DNA of 64,000 nt, from the NCBI GenBank assembly GCA_032164245.1, contig JAVMKO010000003.1, positions 83,496,390-83,560,389 on the forward strand, in the 5' to 3' direction. Numbering within the stretch: position 1 is the stretch's first letter; each line of letters starts with the position of its first letter. The position numbers were made by a program, and so were the translations under genes. This DNA comes from Sternotherus odoratus. Its lineage: Eukaryota > Chordata > Testudines > Kinosternidae. Below the pieces are notes generated by a model, which saw only the letters and a list, made by a program, of their open reading frames with translations, searched no databases and had not been told where the DNA came from. Below, piece by piece: positions 12,501-24,500 of this stretch.

Positions 12501-15500
12501 GGCCAAGAGCCACTGCTCGGGAAGGGAGGGGAGCTGCTTCTTGGTTGCGGGGCAGGGCCAGCATGACACCAGCTGCCGGGGGCCATTCCAGGACCACTGT
12601 TGGGGGCTACCGAGCATTGGCTACTCCGGATGCCCCCAGGACCTCCTCTGCAGCCACTCCTGGACCGCTGCCAGGGGTTGTCAAGCTGCGGCTGCCCCAG
12701 GGACTGCTGCTGGATGGGGGGGTAGGCGCCACTGCTTAGGAGAGGGCTGTGGGGTTGCTGCTTGAGTGAGGTGGGGAGATGCTGTTTCGGGGGGCAGAGC
12801 CAGCACAGCACCAGCTGCTGGGAGCCACCCTGGGACCACTGCCGGGAGGCTTTCACTTCTGCTTCTATTGCGTGTTTCCAGGTTATTCCTTGTCTACCAC
12901 ATGGTCTTTTGCCCTTCTGGCAATGCCTGTCTTGTTATTTTATTCAATTCTTTCCTCCATGTTGTATAAGCAATCTCAGTTTTCGTCCGTAATTACCATT
13001 TGTATCCGTTTCTGTTTCATCCTCCTCCAAAGCCCTTTCTTTGTGATGTTTTCTGACCATCTGACATTGAGGTTTGTCTAAGGGAGCTGCTTATAAAAAC
13101 TTGGGAGTTTAGATAATAAAGTCCTAATAGGTCTGCAAGGTTCAGCATCTTCATGTAAGACTGACTTTATAATGATGTTAAATATTCAAAGTTTAGTTTG
13201 GAGGACAAAATTTCTGTTTCTCCAGATCAGCTTTAGCTTTAAGAAGGCATGCCTGGCTTTCAGTATTCTGACTTTAATGTCTTCCTCTGTCATCGATTGT
13301 ACTTACAGTGCTGCCAAGATGTGTGACCTCTTGATATCTGGCATAGGAGAGGTCTGTGATATCAGACCTCTCCTATGCCAGTCCCAGAAAGTGTTACTGG
13401 TCTTTTTAGTTGTGTGTTGATTCTCAGGGTTTTAGTTCTCTGGTGTTGATTTAGTTGATTTAGTTCTCAGTGTTGATTTTCAACCCTACTAATTGGGCAT
13501 AGATCTGGAGATCATTTGTTTTGGCTTCCATGTTGCTCTGAGTATGGGATAGTAAATTGAGGTCATCAGCAAAGTCGAGGTTTTCTAACTTCTTTTTGAA
13601 AGTCCATTGGTTGTTCTGTGGTCTCTCTCATTACCCAGTCTACTACCAGTGAAAAGATCACTGGTGACACAAGAGATCCTTGTCTGACACCAGTATTAAC
13701 CTCAAATGGTGTAGTCAGTTTCCTGTTATGTATATTGGCATGTCATATTTTCCTAGAAGCTCTGTATTCGTAGTTTCCTAGAAGCAAACTGTATTAATCA
13801 GGGCAATTAAACGTCAAGATATCCAGCATAAACTGGTTTGGGGGAAGAGCTAGAGGTGGTAAGCCCAGCAAGTGGAATGCAAAGCCCTCTGGGATCTCAC
13901 TTTTGCCTCTTTCCTTCCAACTTCTCCAACTCCATGCATGAGTGGAACCTCAATATGAAATTGACAGGCTGTTTTGACAGTTTCATTTTGAGTCTCAGCC
14001 TCAGCTGGGAACAGAGAAAAGTGATGTTGATAAGGTATCTTCCCAATTTCACTTTGAGGTTCCATTTGCAAAGGAACTGCTATTCTGTATCAGACCTATG
14101 GGCCTCATAGCTCCCACAGTGGCCAGTACCAAATATTTTAGAAGGAGGTGCAATAAACAGTAATAGGCAATAAACTTGTCCACAAGGAAAACTATTTTCC
14201 TAACCCTCAGTAATTAAAGACACTCATTTCCTAAAACATGAGGGCTTATATCTCTTCAAACACTTTTCTGGGCTTGTTTTAATCTTGCCTTTAGCATCTC
14301 TGCACCTGTATGTCACCCATGTGTATTTTCCCATTCTTTTTTGAAATCTGCTCAGCTCTTGGCCTGAGTGATATCTTGTGCCAATGAGATCAACAGGCTC
14401 ATTTGTATTGCAAAAGAAAGTATTTCCTTTTATCAGTTCTAAATGTTGTTGCTTTTTCATTTAATTGAACAGGTGGGGAGGAAAATATGTGAGGATGGTG
14501 TGAGCAGAACAAGATACTAGAGCAGAAGAGCAGAACAGGCTAATAGGTGCAGCATAGCATGATGGGCATAGAGGCAAAGATGTAAAAGAAGGAAGGAGAT
14601 TGAAAAGGGAGGCAACTTCTGGAATGAAAAAGAGAGAAAGGGAGAAAGAGAAGAGAAAAGATGGAAACAATGGAAAAAGGAACAAAAATAGAAGAGACAG
14701 ATGCCTGATGTTACTAAAACACTGTGAAAAATGAATTTGTTTAATGGCTCATCTGTACTATTTGTTTCTTTGCAACTATTTAATAAACAAATGGTGCTGT
14801 GGATTTTTAAAGAGTTCCCTTAGTGCATGCCAAGGTCTCAAAAAGTGTGTTTGAGGTACTCAGCAGTAGGAAGACCTCTGACTCTTGACCTGACCTAACT
14901 GCCTGAGGTTTGGCATACCTGTAACATTTAAGTTAGCTAGGCACTTCATGGGATTTGGGGTCTTTGGCTGCAGTACCAGGTGTTGTCCACTGGTAATGGC
15001 AGGAAACCTGATTAGATGGATCACTTATGAGGTCTGGCAAATCTTCCGCATCTCTGTTAAATGTAAGAAATCTATCTGCTAGGACTTTTTATTTACTGAC
15101 CTCCTTCCTCTTCAGAACGTCTCGGTGTTAGAAAATCATCACTGGAGATCCACAATAGGCATGCTTCGCGAATCCAGGCTCCTTGCCCATCTACCAAAGG
15201 AAATGACGTAAGTGCCACTGATGTGAAAAATGCTGATAAATCCCATGGAAAACAAACCAATAGCCTATTTCATTGCTTGATTAAAAACCATAAAGGATGG
15301 GGTCAAAGGCGGAGTGTAGGGTGAGCTAGTGTCTCACCCACTCCTGAAGGGTGAGACACTAAAGTAAATTTACTCCTAAAGTAAATTGACCTGATAGTGA
15401 GGGATGTACCTAGGGTGGGGCTTCACTAGCAATATTACCTAAAAGTTTGTCACTGTTGCTAATACTTGCTCAGCTGCACCAATATTAGCATTGTTAGGAG

Positions 15501-18500
15501 CCCCAATGCTGAGAAGGCACCGATGGCCACCCGTTGTGGGTTTTCTTTTTTACACCATATCAATTAAACCTGCTCAGAGTTAGTGTTAACAATGGTGGGA
15601 AATAGAAGACATCAGTAGTGGAGATATGCCCTAGGTGTCTCCCACACTACCAGAAGAAGGTGCTTCAAATCTGACTGGCTGTGAGCCAAGGGAGATGGCA
15701 AAGTCAACAGAAAGAACAGACACTGAATGTAGGGGAGCTGATGGCAGTGTGTTGGGTTTTGCTGCAGTTGTTTGTGTGTACGTGTGGACACTGTTGATCC
15801 TTGGGAAATGGATGGAGACAAATTTTTCCCACAAACCACCAAGCAGCTCTTCAATGTTAAGTTTTAACCACCAGTGACTTGGGAAGAATGCAAACAGGTT
15901 ATATAGAAAGGACAGGCTTGCTATCCCATTAGTAATTTCCTAAATCATCCAATCCCCGTCTTCTCAGTCCTTCTTTAAAGAAATAATGTACAATGCCTTG
16001 GCATTTGTGTGGCTGCCAATCTAAAACCCTATGACATTGATTCTTCTAGGTGCCTAGTGTGTTCACCCAATAACACATCCTACTGTTTAGTTTTCTCTCT
16101 TCACAATACCTTATGGAAGCTCCCTGGGCAATTCACACCACCATGATTATTCTGCCACACTGCCTATTCCACATACATCCGATAGCCAGCTAAATTGCTG
16201 GTCTCCGGCAAGCTATCCCAATGGAGAACAATGAAGTGGAATCCCTCTCCTAGCTGGAGTCATCACATAACACTCAGAAGGAGGCAGGCTACGAAGTGGT
16301 TTAAAACCACTGACGTTCAACAATCCCATGTTCAAAAGGCCTCATTTTTCTTGCCTACAGCCAGGATATCGAACAGCAGCTGGGCTCCCTCATCTTGGCA
16401 ACAGACATCAATAGACAGAATGAGTTTTTGACCCGGTTGAAAGCTCACCTCGAAAATAAGGATCTGAGATTGGAGGATGCACCAGACAGACATTTTATGC
16501 TTCAGGTACTTTTTGTTTTTCCCCTTAAAGGAACAGTGTATGTATGTCTGCTCAGCCTCAGGGTACCCGCCATCTTAATTGCTTTGCTGCTGTCACCTAA
16601 CATCTTTCAAAGCAAGCAAAAACTTACCTCCAATACTTCCCCATGTATCAGGTGTTATGTTATAATCTGAATAGCAGATGCAGCAAAGGATCAACTATTA
16701 TTCACCTCTTGAGTTGCAGACCACTCCGTCTCTTGCTACGTCTCTCTCCCCTTGGCTATTTCCCCTGTCATGGCAACTGCTACTTCGGCGGAGGGTAGGC
16801 GGCTCATACTCTTACTCCAGCCACTGACAATGCTTTTTCACAGACGAGTTGGTAGTAGGTGCTCGAGCAGTGGTCACCTCGTTGACGCTCCTGATCTCCA
16901 TCTGCATGGAGGCAATCCGTGCTGTGGCAGTTCTTCCCCAGATAATGAAAGAACCAAATCTAATTTAAAATCAGATGGACTCAAATTGCTTCTTTCTGCT
17001 ATACTGCGGTTGTTAATGGTATCTTCAGAACAAATTTCTACCCATTATATCACCTTCACTATTAACCTAAAAGTAGCTGTATGCCACATGTTTATCTGTA
17101 GAAATAGCACCACACGAAGCTGCCTGCTCCTAAATAGCTTTTATCATACAAAATACCTCAAGTAATTATCATCAGTTGAAAAAAACCCAACTCTAACTGC
17201 TGCCATCTTAAAATGCTTCACTAAGGTACTGCTGGGGTCGGGTGGGGGCAGGGCCGGTGACAGAAATTTTGGGGCCCCCTACTCTGATCGTTTGTGGGGC
17301 CCCCCCGCCTGACCCGGCCCACCCAACCCCAACCTAATCTCCTCCCCCAGCCTAACCTCCTCCCCTCTCCACCCATCCCTGCCTGGCCCACCCCGCTGTT
17401 GGGGGTGATCTTCCTTTACCCCCGCCCAGCCTCCCCCCATCTCTAACCGCCTTCCCTCCCCCACCCCTGCCTGGCCCGGCCCATCCCACCGAACCTAACC
17501 TCCTCCCCCCTCCCACTCCCAACCCAGCCTCCTGCCCCCCATGCCTGACCCGCCCAGCCCAGTCTCCCCCCCACCAAACCTCCTTCCCTCCTGCACCCAC
17601 GCCTCGCCCACCCAGATTCCAGCCTAGTCTCCTGCCCCCTTCCCCGCCCGCCCAGCCTGGCCTTCCCCCCCCACCGCCCCCTTGTCTGCCCCCCAGACCT
17701 CCCAGCCACGCCAATGAATGAACCTCCCGAGGCAGGGGTGAACTCACTGCAGAACCCACCCGTCCGCCCAAAGCCCCTCCCCCCCGGAGCCACCGCCCCC
17801 CGAGTGGGGCCGGGCCCCCTGCCCCCTTACCTTGGCGAGGCCGGCTCCCCTTGACCCCTTTTCGGCGCCTCCGCTCCGCCACCGTCAGTGCTGCACACCA
17901 CCAGGGCGGCCGGGCGCGCGTCCCCGGGCCCCCGCTGTGGCTGGAGTCTGCCGTCAGCCTCAGCGGTGCGGTGTGTGCGGGCGCTTGCCGCGCTACAGCG
18001 CAGCGCTGGGGTGGCCGGCGGCGCCCGGGATTGCATGTGGTCAGCCGCGGCCGCACAGCGCATGCGCCGCGCCTCTGTAGAGGTCCGAGCATCCGCGCTA
18101 CATCGGGGTCCCCCCTCAAGTCCGGGGCCCGGTACAGTTGTCCCCCTTGTCCCCCCCTGTCGCCAGCCCTGGGTGGGGGAAGGAATGATATTCACGTAAC
18201 TACTCATTCAGAAGAGTAATATTTACTAGTATCAGAGGGGTAGCCCTGTTAGTCTGGATCTGCAAAGAGTCTTGTAGCACCTTATGACTAACAGATCTTC
18301 GGGATCATGAGCTTTCGTGGGCTAAGACCCACTTCATCAGATGAATGTTGTGGAAATCTCCAGAGGCAGGTATAAATATGCAGGCAAGATAGCAAGGTAA
18401 ATTTCAATCAGGGGTGGTGGTGAATATTACTGGTGGTGACTTAATATTAGCTGTGAATGGCTCACCAATTACAAAAGCAGTTTCTCCTCTCTGGGCATTC

Positions 18501-21500
18501 ACACCTCCAAATCACCTGCTGGAAGTGGGCTTCACCAACACCCGTGATTGAATTTACCTTACTATCTTGCCTGCATATTTATACCTGCCTCTGGAGATTT
18601 TCACAACATTCATCTGATGAAGTGGGTCTTAGCCCACGAAAGCTCATGATCCCTAAAATCTGATAATCTATAAGGTGCTACAAGACACTGTCGCTTTTGC
18701 ATATCTGTACTAGTTTGCCTGTCTTTCCTCCTTGAACAAAATGTCTTAGGCCTGGTTTCTTCATGGACCACCACATTTAGGCAATGGGTTTGTAATCATG
18801 CTTCGTGACAGATTGGGCAAAATGATGGTGCAGAATGCAGCATGGGTTCCAGTGAAGAAAACATGAAAAACAATGGTTATTTCCTGTGAAAATTCATACT
18901 TGTGAATTGGGGAAAGGGTGCTACCCCTTCCTCAAGGTCCATTGGCTTAAACTGACTGACCTTACTGTAACTTGTAAAACATACTTTAGTAGTTTACTTC
19001 TTTATACCCATTTTACAGATGAAGAAACTGAGGCTCAGATAACATAAGTGATTTTCTTTTGGTCACAAACTTAGTTAGTGTCCAGACAGAATTAGAATGT
19101 GGGTCTCTTGATTTCTAGTCCTATATCTGAATGACTAGAGCCCACAGTGCCTACCAAATAAGCTGCACCCTTTTTCCACCTCTGGTTATTTTCTAGAAAC
19201 TAGGTAATTACTTTTACCATAGGAGGAATCTGCAATCCCAAAGACTTTAGCATCTGTACCAGCATTTTGCCCTGTCTGTCATGAAGTCTAATAATAAACC
19301 CACTAACTGCATGTACTTTGTTGGAAGAAAGCACACAAAAGACATTTTGTTTCAAGGAGGCGAGACAGACAGATTATTGCATTTCTTACTCTTCTGAAGC
19401 AGCAGCAGCAGCTACTTGATTATAATTCCTTCCCTTGCCAGTCCCACCCCAGCTCTACCTCAGCAAAGCACTTTCAACTGCTAGCAAGGTGAAAACAAGT
19501 CAGGGCAAACCAGAAGGTCCTATACTTAGCTCAGTAACAAAAACACAGCTGACCCCTCTGAACTGACTATATACACGTATCAAACCCAAACATAATCAAA
19601 GTGATACTTAAGGTCACTCACTGAGACCACAAAGAAGTGATGCCCAAATAGTTCCACACTGGCTTGGCTCTTCATTTCCTTGTCCTCATTGATGGATGCC
19701 AAGGCAGGCAGGCAGGCAGGAGTCAGCTTAAAGCTTTTGTTGGCTTGCCCACCACCAGTCATATTCAAGAGGCTCTGCACACTTGGAATGTGGTGCTTCT
19801 CTCGTTTTCGCTCCTATAAAATGGGGCTCTGAATGAAGGTTTTGTTACAGGCTTGAATAAGTGCGGTTTCCTGAGGCGGCACATTTGGGCAGGGCTCAGT
19901 TTCTATAATGTAGTCTTGAATCCATCTTGGCAGCAAGATTGCAGGGCCCAGCAGCTTCATGGCACCCCAGAGTGCAATAAATTCACTGCTGAACCATAGC
20001 TAGCGGATAATTTCTTCTCCCACCGCCACTCTCCTCCTTTACTTTCAGATCGCGCTGAAGTGTGCTGACATTTGCAATCCTTGCCGGCTCTGGGAGATGA
20101 GCAAGCAGTGGAGTGAAAGGGTCTGTGAGGAATTCTACCGCCAAGGTCAGCCCGCTGACATACTGAATTCTCCTTTCACTTAAGGCATTTAATGTGACAA
20201 GAGAGAAATTGTCTAATCTCAAGGGGCGTTTGCTCTGCAATCACCTACCCAATTCCCCCTTGAAATCTCCTAAAAATGTGATGACGAGCAGAAATGTGGC
20301 CTTATTTTGCATGTGGTTCGTAATGAGGAGCAAGAGGAAGAAATGAAATAGAAGAGTGTCGGGTGTTTCTTTGATCTGATTGCCCCCGTAAGACGGTGTC
20401 AGTGAGGGTGGTTCTGGTGCGCCTTGAACCTTTAATTATCTGTACAAAATCTGCACCTTCTTCAGATGCCATCTGGTCATTGTTATCTGCTCTGAGCTGA
20501 AATCCCCATGGGTATGTACTGCTCAGAAATTACACAGCCATCACTTGTTTTCCCTTGCTTTCCAAAATATAACTCAGTTCCTACCCTTTGAGTGTTACAC
20601 TTGCTCTGTCCTTCTCTTCCACTTGCAGTTGCAGGGAAACTAAACACAGTCTGAACATGCTCACCACTAAGCCAAGTTCTAACGCAGGGGTCGGCAAGCG
20701 TTCAGAAGTGGTGTGCCAAGTCTTCATTTATTCACTCTAATTTAAGGTTTCGCGTGTCAGTAATACATTTTAACATTTTTAGAAGGTCTCTCTCTCTAAG
20801 TCTATAATATAGAACTAAACTATTGTTGTATGTAAAGTAAATAAAGTTTTTAAAATGTTTAAGAAGTTTCATTTAAAATTAAATTAAAATGCAGATCTTA
20901 TCAGTTCAGTGTGATTCTTGCCCTTGCTTTTCCATGCTGAGTTTTCCAATGTTCCCAAGCAGGCAGCGGGCTGAGCAGGGCCGGCAGCCAGTACCCCGGC
21001 TGGCAAGGGACTGGCAGCTGGAATCCCAGACAGGCAGTGGGCTGAGCAGGACTGGCGGCCGGGACCCCAGACAGGCAGTGGGCTGAGCAGGACTGGTGGC
21101 CGGGACCCCAGACTGGCAGCAGGCTGAGCAGGGCCAATGGCCGGGACCCCAGACCGGCAGCAGGCTGAGTGGGCCTGGCGGCCGAGACCCCAATGGGCAA
21201 GGGGCCAGTGGCCACTGAAAATCAGCTCATGTGCCACCTTTGGCATGCGTGCTATAGGTTGCTGACCCCTGTCCCCGAGAGTACATCTGTCTCGGCAGGA
21301 CAGGGATGGAGATACCTTCCACCCTGATTTCAATGAACCAGAGGATCATCCTGCTTACAGTCATTTCCTGTGACATCTTAAATTATTGGTTTTATTTGTT
21401 TACTCATGTATGTATAACAGGCCCTGCCTTAGATTTCTATATGGAACCATTGTATGATCATGTTGAGACTTACAGTCTTTCAAATAGTGATGTCCATTGG

Positions 21501-24500
21501 GATGGACATGAAATGAAAGGGTTAATGCAGATTTCAGTTCTCCTAGGATTTGCTGTTCCATCCATGTTATAAGGAATAAAAGATCATATTCAATATTGCA
21601 AAGTAGCAAAAATGTTGTTCTCCTTTCTTTTTGATAGGTGATCTGGAACAAAAATTTGAATTGGAAATAAGCCCTCTTTGTAATCAGCAGAAGGACTCTG
21701 TACCTAGTATACAAATTGGTGAGCTTAACTTTCATTCTTTTTCATTCTTTTGTCTGTTTCTCCTTCTCCCTCCGCCCCAAAGGTGCTACACAAGCTAAGC
21801 AGATGATAGATGTGTAGTTTTATACCAAAAACTTCAATAATCCCAGGAATAACATGGGATGAAAATAAAACCCATTTTCCAAGCAGGCCAGATAAACCAA
21901 GAGCAAGGCTGAGTGCAGCCGTAATGTAAACAAGCAGAGGAGTGACACAGCAGCAGCACACGAGGCTGAATGGTCCTCAAAGAGAAGTTCAGACCGTTGC
22001 AGTGTGATCCCACTTGGTGGAATACGCCACATTTGCTGCGATAGTCCTGAGTGAAGTAAAGGATTTCATGAAACCCTTTGCCTATTTAGTGCCTCCCAAT
22101 TAAACTAACCCAATCCCTGCTTCCCATTCTGACCTCCCTCAAAAATCCCATCGAAATACTCCATAATCCAGTACTCACGCTGCAATGGTCATGTAAGCTA
22201 GTTAGCAAGCCAGCAGAAGATGGTTTCTCAAGGACTCTGAATGAATCATTGTTTTCCGTGAGTTCTCTGGATCCTGATTTTCCCCCTTTCCTTCTTCCCC
22301 CAAGTTCTCACACTGCGACCATGCTCCACCCAGACTAGCAGATGGCAGTGCACTGAGCAGCAGAGGGACAGGAGGAGGGCCATTCAAAAGTGGCACAGGC
22401 TTTCCCCCTGCCACAGGAACTGAATTTGCTGCCACCACAGCCCTGCCATTCCAGAAAGTGGGCTGAAGGTTAAGCTCAGGGTGGTCTACAAACAGTGCAC
22501 TGGACCCTAGCAGCCCAATGGTTTATTTTCACTCCGTGTTTTAAAAGTGCACCTAGTTTCAGACAATGTGCATGACTGAGTGGTTGTGTAACCGTCTAGA
22601 TATTGTGCCAAATTGACGAGTTGTGTTATTTACATTTAAATCCTTCTCCCCTACTTCAAGCCATGGAACACATGAGCAGGAAAAAAGTTTAAAAAGATGA
22701 TAGTCAATAACTGATGGTTGTGAATCTCCCTTTGTAATTGATTTGAGTTGGGCAATTCTGTTTCACTCCACCACTGAGATCATGTTCCTCTTAGCCGACA
22801 TGAAACATTGCTTTGGAATAATCATTTCCTACAGAGTAGCAGCATTAGTAACAGATTTCACAAAGAGTGAAGTTGACACAGACCTTTCTAGATTGTGAGA
22901 TTCACATAGGGAACACAAATAATTATGTTAGCAGTGGCTAAATAAGGCAATACTAGAAAAACCAAGGGCCATTCAGCTCTTCACATTGGGTTCAGACCAT
23001 ACACCTAATAGCACCACTTGTTCCAGCCGGCACTGACATACAACACTGAATGTACCAGCCCTTTCCTAATATACGTATCAAGAGTTATTACCTTGGTGAT
23101 ATTAGAATTATATATCAATGGCAACATTCAGGCATATAGGTTTGCTTGTCCAAAATGTTGCTTCACTTTTTCCTTAGGGTGGTTCTTTCTTACCATGTGT
23201 GAGAGGCAAACCTCTGAGAAAGCTACCGGATGCTAGAAAGCAAAGAACCGGGGGTCAGAAAACCCAGGTTCTAATTCTAGATTTGACATGCTTCTTTTCT
23301 GACCTTTGACCTCCTTAGGCCTCAGTTTCCCTATTTGTAAGGCAGGGATAACCATAAATATTCGTGTGTTAAGAGGAGTAGTAAGTATCTGAGGCTGTTT
23401 TGGGTCATTAGATGCCAGATGCTAACGACCTTTATTTTTCTTATTTCAGTGAAAATTAGAGCCTTTTTTCGAGGCTCCGATTTCTTCTTAGATTAAGTTT
23501 GTGAAGATAAATGAGGGAAGGAATACAGTATTGGCAGAAATATATAAGCAAGGAGCTCAAAAGAATACATAAACACATAGTTTACTAAATTATATATAAA
23601 AAATAATACTCCAGAATGTCACTTACTGTGAAAATGAGTAAATATAATAGAAAAAAAAAGATATATGGATATCTTTTTAAAATACAGCAGAACATCTCTG
23701 ATCAGCATTACTTCACACAATATGGTTGTTTCACCTTATTTCTCAGCTAAGATTGAACAGGAAAGTGCTATAGTGCGGTCTCATTAGATTATTAAGACTT
23801 GATTGGTGGTACGTGTAATACTTCTGAGTTGTAGTAAATGTTCTATTTTGTAAAGATAAGCTACATATGTTTGATGAACAGAGCACATTTTATGATACAT
23901 TATGTTTGCATTGTGTTGGTTCATTTATTTACAAAATTCTTTTAATCAGCAGTGGGTCTCCTAGTCAGAAGTGCAAAATTTTAAACACCTCCTGTGCTGC
24001 ATTATTACACAACCAGTGCAATAGTTTCAGGAGAAACTGAAAGCAGCTCTTTAGTTTAACAACCTGTTTTTGAGATCAAACTGCAGTCATGGCCTTCATT
24101 TGTTTTCTCTTTCATCAAAAGCGATTTTGGTCATAGAAAAAAAGTATTAACTCCTCCTCAGTTAGAGATGTAATTAAAATATTCAGTATGCCTGTGCACA
24201 CTTTTACCACCAGAGCTGCTGCAGGGTGAAAAGTGATGCGGATGATAAAATCCCTCTCTCTATTCTCCGGTTGGAAAAGTGGTACCTTCCCAGCATTCAG
24301 AGATACTAGATCATTTCCATGTTATGGGCCAACATGCAGCTCTAACCCGCTATCCTGGTATGCACACTGCCATACACAAAACACATACACACTGCCATAC
24401 ACTCTGTGACCTTTTGATCCAGTATATGGTACAAGAACCCACAACCTCGGACTAAACAGAACCAAAACCCAAATTGTGCTTTCTGACTCAGGGATTTGCA

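Larger units (their letters stand above)
8960..15115 (+). other. PDE7B intron (largest in window)
   Basis: A 6.2-kb intron. It contains a Helitron-like element (9549-10086), a pyrimidine-rich tract (11787-12035), a GC-rich DNA-transposon remnant (12041-12850) and an RTE-like fragment (12855-13770). Outside these, 10090-11780 and 13770-15115 show no recognised feature. Confidence 0.8.
16506..20048 (+). other. PDE7B intron
   Basis: A 3.5-kb intron containing the hAT element (17249-18171) and the foldback element (18225-18714). 18715-20048 and 16506-17240 hold nothing recognised. Confidence 0.8.
20146..21637 (+). other. PDE7B intron
   Basis: A 1.5-kb intron, over a third of it the hAT-type element at 20685-21271. 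Nothing else is recognised. Confidence 0.8.

Noticed and set aside
12132..12856. Several 90-198 codon frames
   Set aside because: Low-complexity GC-rich repeated core; no domain and frames on both strands.
17352..18119. 255-codon open frame on the - strand, the longest in the window
   Set aside because: It lies wholly inside a GC-rich hAT element, overlaps other long frames on both strands, is Gly/Arg-rich and resembles no protein.
20959..21192. Regular tandem array that might suggest a CRISPR array
   Set aside because: Units are contiguous without unique spacers, in a vertebrate transposon; it is a minisatellite.
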